Positions 18,140 to 27,814 are shown, counted from the first letter of the stretch. The stretch: 64,000 bases of DNA from DATJGF01 sp035495315 (GCA_035495315.1 DATJGF010000237.1:48756-112755), one strand, 5' to 3'. A program made the numbers and translations. The notes: generated by a model from the sequence alone, not told the origin.

Positions 18140-19435
18140 GTGCATCGCATGGAAGCAGACACTGATGTGGCAATCGGAGAGCCATCACAAAACGTTGCGG
18201 AAAGCCATGAGCCTCACGAAACGGAACGCATCAAGGTTCTGCTCATCGAGGATAATCCAGGCGATGCTCGTCTGATCGAATTAATGCTGGCGGAAGCCGG
18301 TGGCGATCTGTTCGAGGTTGAATTCGTTGATCGGCTGGAGGCCGGCTTGAGGCGGCTAACTCGAGGCGATATTGGCCTGGTCCTGCTCGATCTTTCGCTG
18401 CCCGATAGCCACGGCCTGGCGACGTTTAAACAACTTCATGCCGCAGCTCCCAGGCTTCCCATTATTGTCCTGAGCGGCCTTAATGATACCACGGTCGCAG
18501 TTCAAGCCGTTCACGAAGGCGCTCAGGATTTTCTCATTAAAGGCCAAGTCGACGCACAATTGCTCAGTCGCGCGATGCGCTACGCCATCGAGCGCAAGCG
18601 CATGACCGAGCAACTGGGGCGGTATGCTGAAGAGCTGCGCACCAAGAACGCCCAGCTTGAGGCAGATTTTAATATGGCGCGCGAGATTCAGCAGATTTTT
18701 CTCCCGCACCAATATCCGACCTTCCCCCAACGGGTCTCGCCGGAAAAAAGCGCGTTGCGTTTTTCCCATCGGTATCTCCCAGCCGCGGCGGTCGGTGGCG
18801 ACTTCTTCGACGTCTTTGCGCTCAGTGGCACCACTGCAGGCTTGTTCATCTGTGACGTTATGGGTCATGGGATGCGCGCTGCGCTGGTCACCGCGATCAT
18901 GCGCGGCCTGGTTGAAGAATTGATGCCAGTAGCTGCCGACGCTGGGAAGTTCTTGACGGAAATCAACCGCAGCCTGCATGCGATCCTTCGCCGCACACGT
19001 GAGCCATTCCTGGCGACTGCATTCTATATAGTGGCGGATATCGGCAACGGTGAACTCCGCTTCTCCAGTGCCGGTCATCCCAGTCCTTTCAAGGTGCGTC
19101 GCGATTCTCCTACGGTCGAACTGCTGCGCGATTATGACCCCCGGCACGGCCCAGCCCTGGGACTCTTTGATAAACCGCAATACCCCACCTGTCGCGCGCC
19201 ACTCGCCGAAAATGATTTGATACTTCTGTTTACTGACGGCCTCTACGAGGTCGATAATGCCGATCAGGAAGAGTTTGGGCAGGACCGCCTCCGCGCTGCG
19301 GTTCGACGCCATTTGCATTTACCCACGGAACAGTTGCTCGATGCCATTTTGGGGGACGTACAGGCGTTTTCCACTAGTCGTGAGTTTGATGATGATGTTT
19401 GCCTGGTGGCGATGACGCGACAAAAACCAGCTTAA
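18140..19435 (+). CDS. Response regulator with PP2C/SpoIIE-type phosphatase output (RsbU-like)
   Basis: This 431-residue protein has an N-terminal REC domain (about 30-150) with acidic pocket IEDNPGD and phospho-acceptor Asp in VLLDLSLPD. A coiled coil (about 153-185) follows, then a SpoIIE/PP2C phosphatase domain with metal-binding motifs VGGDFFDVF, DVMGHGM, FSSAGHP, LFTDGLYE and FDDDVCL. Such regulators dephosphorylate an anti-anti-sigma factor in a partner-switching pathway when phosphorylated. No STAS or anti-sigma gene is in the window. The start is GTG 18140 or, more likely, ATG 18149; a purine-rich tract (GAGGGGAGGGGCGG) lies just upstream. It follows a histidine kinase gene, its probable donor. 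Confidence 0.92.
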   Translation: MHRMEADTDVAIGEPSQNVAESHEPHETERIKVLLIEDNPGDARLIELMLAEAGGDLFEVEFVDRLEAGLRRLTRGDIGLVLLDLSLPDSHGLATFKQLHAAAPRLPIIVLSGLNDTTVAVQAVHEGAQDFLIKGQVDAQLLSRAMRYAIERKRMTEQLGRYAEELRTKNAQLEADFNMAREIQQIFLPHQYPTFPQRVSPEKSALRFSHRYLPAAAVGGDFFDVFALSGTTAGLFICDVMGHGMRAALVTAIMRGLVEELMPVAADAGKFLTEINRSLHAILRRTREPFLATAFYIVADIGNGELRFSSAGHPSPFKVRRDSPTVELLRDYDPRHGPALGLFDKPQYPTCRAPLAENDLILLFTDGLYEVDNADQEEFGQDRLRAAVRRHLHLPTEQLLDAILGDVQAFSTSREFDDDVCLVAMTRQKPA

Positions 19436-19439
19436 CCAC

Positions 19440-19799
19440 TGCGTCCGGGAGGAGTGGTCCTTCGTTCCCGCCACGATTGATGGGTTGCCGGTCACGAGCA
19501 TTGGCCCTTACGCGTTTTGGCGGCGCCTGGTAACGTCGGTCAGCATACCGGAGGGTGTGACCACTATCGGGAGTGCCCCTTTCTACGCGAGTACTAACCT
19601 AACAAACGTCACGGTGCACGGTAGTCTGACTGACCTCGGCAACTACGCCTTCGCTCTATGCAGCAGCCTGACCCCCGTGATAATTCCCGATAGCGTCACC
19701 AACATTGCTCAGTGTGCATTCGGGGAATGTCCCAAACTGGCCGATGTGACACTGACGTGGTCGTTGTTGACTTTGTCGCTATGGCCAACAAAACTGTGA
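19440..19799 (+). pseudogene. Remnant of a BspA-type leucine-rich-repeat (LRR_5) surface protein
   Basis: The frame reads as consecutive LRR_5 units of about 23 residues: TIDGLPVTSIGPYAF, LTSVSIP/L-V-T-S-V-S-I-P-E-G-V-T-T-I-G, LTNVTVHGSLTDLGNYAF, LTPVIIPDSVTNIAQCAF and a broken last unit. There is no signal peptide, no credible ATG start (only a TTG at 19485) and the last repeat runs into unrelated sequence. BspA-like LRR proteins are usually large secreted proteins, so this is a 110-residue relic, probably left after deletion or rearrangement. It fills the gap between the phosphatase gene and the SUMF1-domain gene. Confidence 0.75.
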
Positions 19800-19822
19800 G
19801 CCGCGTCTTTTTAGAGCAAATC

Positions 19823-21976
19823 ATGAAACCTTACTCTTGCGTCGCAATAGCAGTCGTGTCTCTACTCCCCGCCCTGGTTAATGCTGCCGACAATTTGGCA
19901 TCGGTCATCTACGAAACGCCGCGCGAATTCTTTGGCAGCGGTGATTTTGACGGCGACGGCCGGACCGACCTGGTAATCGTCGACAAAGATAGCGGCAAGT
20001 ACCGTCTCGGTTATCAGACTGCGGCAGGAATGTTCAATTGGGTCGATTGCCGCCCAAGCGGATTGAAGGCGATTACGGGCTTCACCATGGGCCACCTCGT
20101 CGCCACGAACGCCGCAGGACTGGCGTTCACGGCCCCCGACGCGAACCAAATTGGTCTGGCAGACGTCTCAAGTCCCAGCGCTCCGGCCAAGCCGATCAAC
20201 GTCCCCTTCTCCGCCGCGCTCGGACCGAACACAATTGTCGCAGCAGAAATCGGCAATTCACCACTGCAAGATCTTTTCGTCGGCAGCATCTACAACTCTC
20301 CGGACGCAAACCTCGAAACGCTGTTGCGAAACGACGGCTCCGAATTTCCCAAGATCATTGAAGCGACGCTGGCAGGTCCGGCGTCGCATGCGAACCGGCT
20401 GGCGCTAAAGAGCGGCGGGATTGAAGACGTGGTGATGATCATCACTGGCGATAAAGGGGATTCACTGCTGGCACAGGACGTCTCGAGCGGCAAACCGGTT
20501 TCGGCGGCGACCGTTGCTGACCTGCCAGCCGGCTCTGAGTACACCGCCGGTAACTTCCGGGGACAATCGCTGCGCGAATTCCTGTTTTATAAACCAGGCG
20601 ATAAGAATCTAACCGTGCGCGCAATCGAAGAGGCGGGTGCGGGCCAATTCCAATTTGCCAAACCCAACAGTTTTGACCTTGGCCAACCGATTCGACGCGT
20701 TGTGACACTTAACCTGACGGCTGGCCAGAAGCTGCTGGTCATTTTCGGTGAGGGCGAAACTGCGGGCCTATTTAATTTTGATGGCGCCAAAGCGCCGGTT
20801 TCGATTCAAACAATTCAGGCCACCAACGACCTGTTTACTTGCGCCGGAAGCCTGCCAGAAGGTTTTATCATGTTTTTACAGGCGCCGGCCGGTAAATTCT
20901 CCACCAAGTATCAAATCTACAAATCAAGCGGCGCGACTTACGCCTTCAATGCTTTCGGCAGCCTCCCCTCGTTGGCTGACAATGACAACATTACTATCCC
21001 CGATATTCATTCGCGGATCGCTTCGCAACCCGAGCCGTCGAACGAAAGCGACATGAAACCGTATACGAACACGATTCCAGGAACGCGCGTGACCTTCTCA
21101 ATGGTGCCGATACCCGCCGGCGAGTTTGTTATGGGCAGCCCGGACTCCGAATCGAATCGCAAACCGGACGAAGGCCCGCAGCATAAAGTGAAGATTTCGC
21201 CCTTCTGGATGGGGCAGTTCGAAGTCACTTGGAATGAATACGAGTTATTCATGTATCCGGACGAGGAAAAGCGGACACGAGCGACGGTTGCGACTGACGA
21301 GAAAGGAGACAAACTGGCGGATGCGGTGACGCACCCCTCCAAACCGTACGTTGAGATGAGCTTTGGTATGGGCAAAGACGGTTACCCGGCCATCAGCATG
21401 ACTCAACACGCCGCCAATAAATATTGCCAGTGGTTGAGTGCCAAGACAGGTCAGTTCTATCGGTTACCAACCGAGGCGGAGTGGGAATACGCGTGTCGGG
21501 CCGGCACTACCACCACTTATTTCTTTGGCGAGGATGGGGCCAAGTTACCGGAGTACGCATGGTTCGAACAAAACAGCGATTTCAAGTACCAGAAGGTCGG
21601 CAAGAAAAAACCCAGCCCGTGGGGCCTCTACGACATCTACGGAAATGTAGTCGAATGGGTGCTCGACCAGTATGAGCCCGATTACTACAAGCAATGCGCA
21701 GCCACCAGCCCAATCATTGATCCCTGGGACAAAGCCACCAAACCATATCCGCACTCAGTACGGGGTGGCTCCTGGGATGATGAAGCGACCATGTGCCGCA
21801 GCGCTGCCCGCCGTGGCTCTGATCGGGCCTGGAAAATGCAGGACCCGCAGCTGCCGAAGAGTATCTGGTATTTCTCCGACGCACAGTGGGTCGGCTTCCG
21901 CATCGTGCGTCCGCTGAAGGTGCCCTCGCCCGAACAAATGCAGAAATACTGGACCAGCGGCGTCGAAAGAGACTGA
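19823..21976 (+). CDS. Secreted protein: FG-GAP/VCBS-like N-terminus and SUMF1/FGE-like C-terminal domain
   Basis: About 717 residues from the ATG at 19823, which gives a clean signal peptide (MKPYSC to VNAADN); the frame extends upstream without a good start. An FG-GAP-like motif (GDFDGDGRTDLVIVD, about residue 38) opens a repeat region to about residue 400. From about residue 425 a SUMF1/FGE-sulfatase domain begins (MVPIPAGEFVMGSP) and includes RLPTEAEWEYACRAG, LYDIYGNVVEWV, VRGGSWDD and WVGFRIVR. At the active-site position only one Cys (in TMCRSAARR) is seen where true formylglycine-generating enzymes have a C-x4-C pair, so it is probably not a sulfatase-activating enzyme. Its role is unknown; a surface-associated function is inferred. 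Confidence 0.85.
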   Translation: MKPYSCVAIAVVSLLPALVNAADNLASVIYETPREFFGSGDFDGDGRTDLVIVDKDSGKYRLGYQTAAGMFNWVDCRPSGLKAITGFTMGHLVATNAAGLAFTAPDANQIGLADVSSPSAPAKPINVPFSAALGPNTIVAAEIGNSPLQDLFVGSIYNSPDANLETLLRNDGSEFPKIIEATLAGPASHANRLALKSGGIEDVVMIITGDKGDSLLAQDVSSGKPVSAATVADLPAGSEYTAGNFRGQSLREFLFYKPGDKNLTVRAIEEAGAGQFQFAKPNSFDLGQPIRRVVTLNLTAGQKLLVIFGEGETAGLFNFDGAKAPVSIQTIQATNDLFTCAGSLPEGFIMFLQAPAGKFSTKYQIYKSSGATYAFNAFGSLPSLADNDNITIPDIHSRIASQPEPSNESDMKPYTNTIPGTRVTFSMVPIPAGEFVMGSPDSESNRKPDEGPQHKVKISPFWMGQFEVTWNEYELFMYPDEEKRTRATVATDEKGDKLADAVTHPSKPYVEMSFGMGKDGYPAISMTQHAANKYCQWLSAKTGQFYRLPTEAEWEYACRAGTTTTYFFGEDGAKLPEYAWFEQNSDFKYQKVGKKKPSPWGLYDIYGNVVEWVLDQYEPDYYKQCAATSPIIDPWDKATKPYPHSVRGGSWDDEATMCRSAARRGSDRAWKMQDPQLPKSIWYFSDAQWVGFRIVRPLKVPSPEQMQKYWTSGVERD

Positions 21977-22068
21977 ATTTGAGTTGCCCCGATTTCGTCG
22001 GTGCTATTACACTGGCAGGAGTCCGACCGCCATTCTAGAGCAGCAAAACAATTAACCTGAAATTATCT

Positions 22069-23403
22069 ATGCAAATTGACCCAACCAATCCGTCCCCGGC
22101 GCTGTCCCGCCGGCAATTCATTCGCACCTCCTCCCTGGTAGCAGCCTCTGCTGCTGCTGCGGTTAGTTTCCCCTCGGTTGTGCGCGGCGCAGGCACAAAA
22201 CCCATCAACGCCGTCATCATCGGCCTGGGCGGACGCGGCGGCGGTGCCGGTCAGAATTTTCTGGAAGCTGTTAAAAATACCGGAGTAAACGGGAAAATTG
22301 TTGCCGTCGCCGACTTGTTCCCGGAACAAGCTAATCGTGCAACCGAATCGCCGTTTAACCTGCCGCAGAATAAATGTTTCAGCGGTTTCGATGCCTACCA
22401 AAAGGTCCTGGCCATGCCGGACGTCAATTATGCCATCCTCGCGACGCCTCCCGGCTTCCGCGCCGCTCATTTCAAAGCTTGCATTGAAGCCGGCAAGAAC
22501 GTCTTCATGGAAAAGCCAGTCGCCGTCGATGGTCCGGGTTGCCGCTTGATGTATGAGACTGCGGAGCTGTCGAAGCAGAAGGGGCTCAAAGTCGCCGCCG
22601 GCACGCAACGCCGTCACCAGGCAAGCTACATTGAAACGATCAAACGCATCCAAGGCGGCGAGATCGGCGATATCGTCACGCTGCGCGCTTACTGGGTCAA
22701 TGGCGGCCCCATCTGGCATAAGGGCGATCATGGCGACAGCGACCTCGAACGTCAGATCCGCAACTGGTATCATTATATTTGGCTGTGCGGCGACCACATT
22801 TGCGAACAGCACGTCCACAACCTCGACGTTGCCAACTGGATTATGAGCGATCACCCGGTCAAAGCGTGGGGACAAGGATCCCGCCAGCAACTCGGCGATA
22901 AATCCGGCGAAATCTGGGACAACTTCGATATCGAATACGAATACGCTAACGGTGTTCATCTGTTCAGCTATTGCGGCCAGATCAAACGCGACTGGTCGTC
23001 CGTCAGCGAAGCGGTGCACGGCAGCAAGGGAACCTCGAAGCCGGACGGCACCATTCAACCCAAAGGTGGCCAGATGTGGCGTTTCCGCGGCAAATCAATC
23101 GATCCCTATGTGCAGGAACATATGGACCTGATCAATGCGATCGAGAACGACACTGATCTGAACGAAGCCAAGCAGGTAACCGACAGCACACTCACAGCCA
23201 TTCTAGGCCGTGAAGCCGCTTACAGCGGCGCCGGTGTCGAATGGGATGCGGTGCTCAACTCCAAATTTGCTTACGGTCCCGAGTTGCAATACGCCGATTG
23301 CGCCAAGATGCAGTTTGGCCCCTTCCGCACCTTGCAGCCGCCGATGCCCAGCGAACACAATATCTTGAAGGACCCGGCAGTGGTGCCGGTCAAAGCAGCA
23401 TAG
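22069..23403 (+). CDS. Tat-exported Gfo/Idh/MocA-family oxidoreductase
   Basis: A 444-residue NAD(P)-dependent oxidoreductase with a twin-arginine signal (SRRQFIRTSSLVAASAAAAV). The Rossmann fold starts at INAVIIGLGGRGGGAG (about residue 48), and the sugar-oxidoreductase signature is GKNVFMEKPVA with the E-K-P motif (about residue 144-147) whose Lys is catalytic. Further family segments are TQRRHQ and WYHYIWLCGDHICEQHVHNLD, the last with conserved histidines. Export of the folded, cofactor-loaded enzyme by Tat is typical for Planctomycete/Verrucomicrobia members that act on sugars in the periplasm. The substrate is unknown. It follows the SUMF1-domain gene by about 90 bp. Confidence 0.93.
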   Translation: MQIDPTNPSPALSRRQFIRTSSLVAASAAAAVSFPSVVRGAGTKPINAVIIGLGGRGGGAGQNFLEAVKNTGVNGKIVAVADLFPEQANRATESPFNLPQNKCFSGFDAYQKVLAMPDVNYAILATPPGFRAAHFKACIEAGKNVFMEKPVAVDGPGCRLMYETAELSKQKGLKVAAGTQRRHQASYIETIKRIQGGEIGDIVTLRAYWVNGGPIWHKGDHGDSDLERQIRNWYHYIWLCGDHICEQHVHNLDVANWIMSDHPVKAWGQGSRQQLGDKSGEIWDNFDIEYEYANGVHLFSYCGQIKRDWSSVSEAVHGSKGTSKPDGTIQPKGGQMWRFRGKSIDPYVQEHMDLINAIENDTDLNEAKQVTDSTLTAILGREAAYSGAGVEWDAVLNSKFAYGPELQYADCAKMQFGPFRTLQPPMPSEHNILKDPAVVPVKAA

Positions 23404-23451
23404 TCGCTGGATCTCTATTTCATGGCCGACCTGGTATAGGTCCTATCGGAC

Positions 23452-26400
23452 TTATACCGGGTGCGCTTGGCCGCAAGAGCACGCCGCCGCACTATTGGCC
23501 GCGTTGGAACTCGAGCGCTCGTCACCGCTGCCAGGCTCGTAGCCTAGATTCGGCCCGAGCCACTTCTCCACCGTTAGCAAATCCATACCTTTGCGCAGAT
23601 GATAGTCGAGGACTTGGTCCTCACTGATCTTTCCAACACCGAAATACTTTGACTCCGGATGGGCAAAGTATAAACCGCTGACACTCGCCCCCGGCCACAT
23701 TGCCGCACTCTCAGTGAGCTTGATGCCAGCGTTCTTTTCGACGTCGAGCAGTTTCCAAAGCAGAAACTTCTCAGTATGATCCGGGCACGCCGGATAGCCG
23801 GCGGCAGGGCGGATGCCACGATATCTCTCGCGAATTAAATCTTCCGAACTAAGGTTTTCTCCTTTGCCATAGCCCCATACCTCCCGCACACGTTTATGAA
23901 GCAACTCCGCGAACGCCTCCGCCAGGCGATCGGCCAGGGCTTTCGTCATGATCGAATTATAATCATCATGATCCTGCTCAAACTTTTTGCATAGTTTCTC
24001 GACACCAAACCCGACACTGACGGCAAACGCACCGATGTGATCGGGCAGTGCGCTGCCTGACCCATGCGTGCATTTAGGGGCGACGAAGTCCCCCAGACAG
24101 TGATTGAACTGGTCAGCCGGTTTATCCATTTGCTGCCGCAGAAAATGGAATGTAGTCAACACCTTTGCCCGCGACTGGTCGGTATAAAGTTCAACATCAT
24201 CCCCGACGGCATTGGCGGGGAATAAGCCATAGACCGCTCGAGCTGTGAATGATTCGTCTCTGATGATTTGCTTCAGCAAATGTTGGGCATCGTCAAACAG
24301 TTTCCTCGCTTCGGCATTTTCCAGAATCGCCGGATATCGGCCGCGCATTTCCCAGGTATGGAAAAAAGGGGACCAATCAATGAAAGGCACCAGTTCCGAA
24401 AGTGTGATGCGTGAGACGTGATCCCTGAGATGTGCTGCGTCAGATGTCAAAGCAGCATGTGGTTCCGAGGTAAGTACTCGAATTCCTGTAAACTCGGGCC
24501 GGGCGATGTCCTCCGGTTTCCAGTCGATTCGCGTGCGACGCTTGCGCGCCTCTTCCAGTGTTAACAGCGGTTTGCCCTTTGCTTCGCCATGGTGAACCCT
24601 GAGTTTTTCATACTCAGCGCGGACTGATTGCACGAATGCCGACTTCAACCCGGGATTAACCAGGTTGCTCACAACGCCGACAGCGCGCGAGGCGTCCAGC
24701 ACATGAACCACCGGTTCCGAGTAACCCGGCGCGATCTTCACTGCAGTGTGCGCTTTGCTCGTTGTTGCCCCCCCAATCAGCAACGGCACATTGAAGCCCT
24801 GTCGCTGCATCTCCTTGGCGACGTGGACCATCTCGTCGAGCGAAGGAGTGATCAATCCGCTAAGCCCGATAATGTCCGCCCCTCGCTCACGAGCAGTCTC
24901 CAGGATCTTGTCGCACGGCACCATTACCCCCAGGTCAATGATTTCGTAATTATTGCAGCCGAGCACGACGCCGACGATGTTCTTGCCGATATCGTGGACG
25001 TCGCCTTTGACGGTCGCCATCACAATCCGGCCTTGCGCTTGATGATGGCCTGAAGCCTCTTTTTCCGCCTCCATGAAAGGCAGCAAATAAGCCACTGCCT
25101 TTTTCATCACTCGCGCGCTCTTGACCACCTGCGGCAGAAACATCTTGCCGGCCCCGAACAGATCGCCGACGACATTCATCCCGCTCATCAGCGGGCCTTC
25201 GATTACCGACAATGGCCGGCCATACTTCTGCCGCGCTTCCTCAGTATCCCCCTCGATGTGATCGACGATGCCCTTGACCAACGCATGGCTCAGTCGTTCC
25301 TCGACGGTACCCTGCCGCCATTGATCTTCCGCGGTTTCCCCTTTCTCCTGCCGCTTCACGGTCTCGGCGAACTTCACTAAACGCTCGGTTGCATCGGCTC
25401 GCCGATTCAATAACACGTCTTCAACCAACTCGAGCAGGTCTTTGGGAATCTCCTCGTAAACCGCCAGCATGCCCGCGTTTACAATCCCCATATCTAATCC
25501 CGCCTGGATCGCATGGTAAAGGAAGGCCGAGTGCATCGCCTCGCGCACGACGTTGTTACCCCGAAAAGAAAAGGAAATATTGCTGATCCCGCCACTGACT
25601 CGCGCTCGCGGCAAATTGCGCTTAATCCAATGAGTCGCGCGAATGAAATCGACCGCATAATTGTTGTGCTCCTCCATCCCGGTAGCGACAGTCAGCACAT
25701 TCGGATCGAAAATGATGTCCTCGGGTCGAAAACCGAGTTCCTGAGTCAGGATGCGATAGGATCGTTCACAGACTTCAATTCGCCGCTCGAATGAGTCCGC
25801 TTGTCCCCGCTCGTCAGAAGCCATCACCACCACCGCCGCGCCGTAGTGCTGGATCAGCCGCGCTTGCCGCTTGAACTTCTCTTCACCCTCTTTCAGGCTG
25901 ATCGAGTTGACGACGCCTTTCCCCTGCAGACATTTTAAACCCGCCTCGATCACCGACCACTTCGAGCTGTCAACCATTACCGGCACTCGCGCAATATCCG
26001 GTTCCGAAGCTACCAGATTCAGAAATGTGGTCATCGCCTTCTCGGAATCGAGCATCCCCTCGTCCATATTGACATCGATGATCTGGGCGCCGTTCTCGAC
26101 TTGCTGTTTGGCAATCGAAACTGCCGCCTCAAAATCCCCGGCGAGAATTAGCTTCGAAAATTTGGGTGAACCCGTGACGTTTGTCCGTTCGCCAATGTTG
26201 ACGAAATTTGTCTCCGGGCGGATGGTCAATGCCTCGAGGCCGCTCAAGCGTGTATGCGGTTCAACTTTGGGAGCAACTCGTGGCGCCAAACCGCGCAGCG
26301 CATTTGCGATCGCCTTAATGTGGGCTGGTGTGGTCCCACAGCAGCCGCCAACGATGTTGAGCCAACCGTTCTGGGCCCATTCCCGGAGCTGTGGGGCAAA

Positions 26401-27330
26401 ACTTTCGGGCGTCTCAGGGAAGCCTGTCGTCAAAAGCGGGTTAGGCAGACCCGCATTGGGGTGGGAGCTGACGTACAAAGGTGCTATCGCAGAGAGTTCC
26501 TCGATTAAGGGCCGCAATTCCTTAGGTCCCAAAGCACAATTCAACCCAACCGACAACAGTGGCACGTGAGCGATGGAATTCCAAAACGCCTCGATGGTTT
26601 GGCCAGTCACTCCCCGATTGCTGCCGGCCTGAATAAAAGTCACTGAGGCAAGAATCGGGACCACCGGTTGCCCAGGCGCTGGATGGGCGCCAAACGGCAA
26701 TGGCTGGATCCCCCGCTCGTCAAACAGACGCAGAATGGCATAGAACGCCGCTTTCGCGTTCAGCGTATCGAAAATTGTTTCCACTAATAGAAGGTCGACG
26801 CCTCCATCTAACAACCCGCGCGCCTGGTCGTAATACGCCGCCTGGATCTCGTCGAAAGTCGCCCCTCTCGCCGCGGGATTGTTAACGTCCGTAGAGATGG
26901 AGGAAGTCTTCGTAGTCGGACCCAATGCTCCCGCAACAAAACAGGTGCGGCCGATTTCTGCGGCCATCGCGTGATCCGCCGCCCGCCGAGCGCACTCGGC
27001 GCCCGCCCTGGACAATCCATAACCAAGCCCCTCCATTCCATAATCGGCCAGTGAAATCCCCTGCGAGTTGAAGGTGTTGGTTTCGATGATATCCGCGCCA
27101 GCTTCCAAATACTGCTTGTGAACCTCCTCAATCACCTCCGGCCTGGTCACATTGAGCAGATCATTGAGCCCTTTTAAGTCACGAGGCCAGTCCGCAAAGC
27201 GCTCGCCGCGAAACGCGGCTTCGTCCAGTTTGTAGGTCTGGATCATCGTCCCCATGGCACCGTCGAGCAACACAATGCGCTCGCGCAGAAGCCTTTCGAG
27301 CTCGGAGACTCTGTTGGTTTCGGTCTTCAC
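23452..27330 (-). CDS. metH: Cobalamin-dependent methionine synthase (5-methyltetrahydrofolate--homocysteine methyltransferase)
   Basis: This 1292-residue protein is a full-length MetH with all four modules. The homocysteine-binding barrel (about 15-345) carries zinc cysteines in GLNCALG and GGCCGTTP. The pterin-binding domain (about 370-640) contains NFVNIGERTNVTGS. The cobalamin cap and binding domains (about 650-900) contain DVHDIGKNIVGVVL, whose His ligates cobalt. The AdoMet-activation domain (about 915-1270) contains RGIRPAAGYPACPDH. It transfers methyl from 5-methyl-THF to homocysteine in the cytoplasm. The start is GTG at 27330 with a weak ribosome site. A perfect 8-8 palindrome about 106 bp upstream is a candidate operator; no clear cobalamin riboswitch was recognised. 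Confidence 0.98.
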   Translation of the reverse strand: MKTETNRVSELERLLRERIVLLDGAMGTMIQTYKLDEAAFRGERFADWPRDLKGLNDLLNVTRPEVIEEVHKQYLEAGADIIETNTFNSQGISLADYGMEGLGYGLSRAGAECARRAADHAMAAEIGRTCFVAGALGPTTKTSSISTDVNNPAARGATFDEIQAAYYDQARGLLDGGVDLLLVETIFDTLNAKAAFYAILRLFDERGIQPLPFGAHPAPGQPVVPILASVTFIQAGSNRGVTGQTIEAFWNSIAHVPLLSVGLNCALGPKELRPLIEELSAIAPLYVSSHPNAGLPNPLLTTGFPETPESFAPQLREWAQNGWLNIVGGCCGTTPAHIKAIANALRGLAPRVAPKVEPHTRLSGLEALTIRPETNFVNIGERTNVTGSPKFSKLILAGDFEAAVSIAKQQVENGAQIIDVNMDEGMLDSEKAMTTFLNLVASEPDIARVPVMVDSSKWSVIEAGLKCLQGKGVVNSISLKEGEEKFKRQARLIQHYGAAVVVMASDERGQADSFERRIEVCERSYRILTQELGFRPEDIIFDPNVLTVATGMEEHNNYAVDFIRATHWIKRNLPRARVSGGISNISFSFRGNNVVREAMHSAFLYHAIQAGLDMGIVNAGMLAVYEEIPKDLLELVEDVLLNRRADATERLVKFAETVKRQEKGETAEDQWRQGTVEERLSHALVKGIVDHIEGDTEEARQKYGRPLSVIEGPLMSGMNVVGDLFGAGKMFLPQVVKSARVMKKAVAYLLPFMEAEKEASGHHQAQGRIVMATVKGDVHDIGKNIVGVVLGCNNYEIIDLGVMVPCDKILETARERGADIIGLSGLITPSLDEMVHVAKEMQRQGFNVPLLIGGATTSKAHTAVKIAPGYSEPVVHVLDASRAVGVVSNLVNPGLKSAFVQSVRAEYEKLRVHHGEAKGKPLLTLEEARKRRTRIDWKPEDIARPEFTGIRVLTSEPHAALTSDAAHLRDHVSRITLSELVPFIDWSPFFHTWEMRGRYPAILENAEARKLFDDAQHLLKQIIRDESFTARAVYGLFPANAVGDDVELYTDQSRAKVLTTFHFLRQQMDKPADQFNHCLGDFVAPKCTHGSGSALPDHIGAFAVSVGFGVEKLCKKFEQDHDDYNSIMTKALADRLAEAFAELLHKRVREVWGYGKGENLSSEDLIRERYRGIRPAAGYPACPDHTEKFLLWKLLDVEKNAGIKLTESAAMWPGASVSGLYFAHPESKYFGVGKISEDQVLDYHLRKGMDLLTVEKWLGPNLGYEPGSGDERSSSNAANSAAACSCGQAHPV

Positions 27331-27435
27331 GTTGCGTTCTTTTTGCCCTCGGCGGGGAAGTTACAGCGGCGCCCGGCCGAAGGGTTATGAGCGGGAATGT
27401 AGCTGGGGGAAAAGGGGGATTCAAGTAAAAAATCA

Positions 27436-27459
27436 ACATATCTTGATACGTAGATATGT
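27436..27459. promoter_or_regulatory. Palindromic operator candidate upstream of metH
   Basis: A perfect inverted repeat, ACATATCT-TGATACGT-AGATATGT, lies 106 bp upstream of the metH start. Its size and AT-rich half sites resemble operators of ArsR/SmtB-family dimers, some of which control methionine-cycle genes in other phyla. No regulator gene of that family is in the window. Function inferred only. Confidence 0.5.
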
Positions 27460-27513
27460 GCGTTGTCCAAAAACGGAGCGCGAGTTAAGCGCCGCGCTCC
27501 TTACACCAGCCTT

Positions 27514-27651
27514 TCACTGCCGCTGTTTTCCGGTTCCCTTCATCCGATTCACCGGTTCTCCCTCCATGTCCATTCCATACTCTTTCCAGGTTTCAAAGCC
27601 CCCTTCCAGTTCCATTACCGGAAAACCGTGGCGAGCGTCTGTGAGAGGGTG
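27514..27651 (-). pseudogene. C-terminal remnant of a rhodanese-domain protein
   Basis: On the minus strand, a frame without a start reads LTDARHGFPVMELEGGFETW, then KEYGMDMEGEPVNRMKG and a stop at 27514-27516. The E-L-E-G-G-F-x-x-W-x-x-x-G-M pattern is the typical last strand and helix of rhodanese domains. The active-site Cys loop that should lie upstream is missing, so about 45 residues of a decayed gene remain. The rest of the metH-to-27815 gap holds the palindrome above and no other recognisable feature. Confidence 0.65.
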
Positions 27652-27814
27652 AGCCCTCGCTGGAAATAATCTAACCCTACTGGGAGGTTTCTCAACCGCG
27701 GATGTCTTAGGCTTAAATCGATTGGGGGCAGATCAGTCCGCTTAAGCTAGCCAAAACAATGGCAGACCGGTTACTTCTTAGGCCGACAACCAGCAATTAG
27801 AGACTCAAGATTCC

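Noticed and set aside
18356..19318. Long open frame (about 320 codons) antisense to the REC-SpoIIE gene
   Set aside because: Shadow of the phosphatase gene, whose catalytic motifs are intact.
22063..23058. Long open frame (about 331 codons) antisense to the Tat-type oxidoreductase
   Set aside because: Shadow of the real gene on the other strand, which has a full family signature and signal peptide.
27336..27400. Possible SAH riboswitch in the metH leader (hairpin with CCCTTCGGC/GCCGAGGG)
   Set aside because: One stem can be drawn, but the conserved core of the SAH riboswitch is only partly matched (CCGCTGTAAC), so I do not call it. A covariance-model search would decide.
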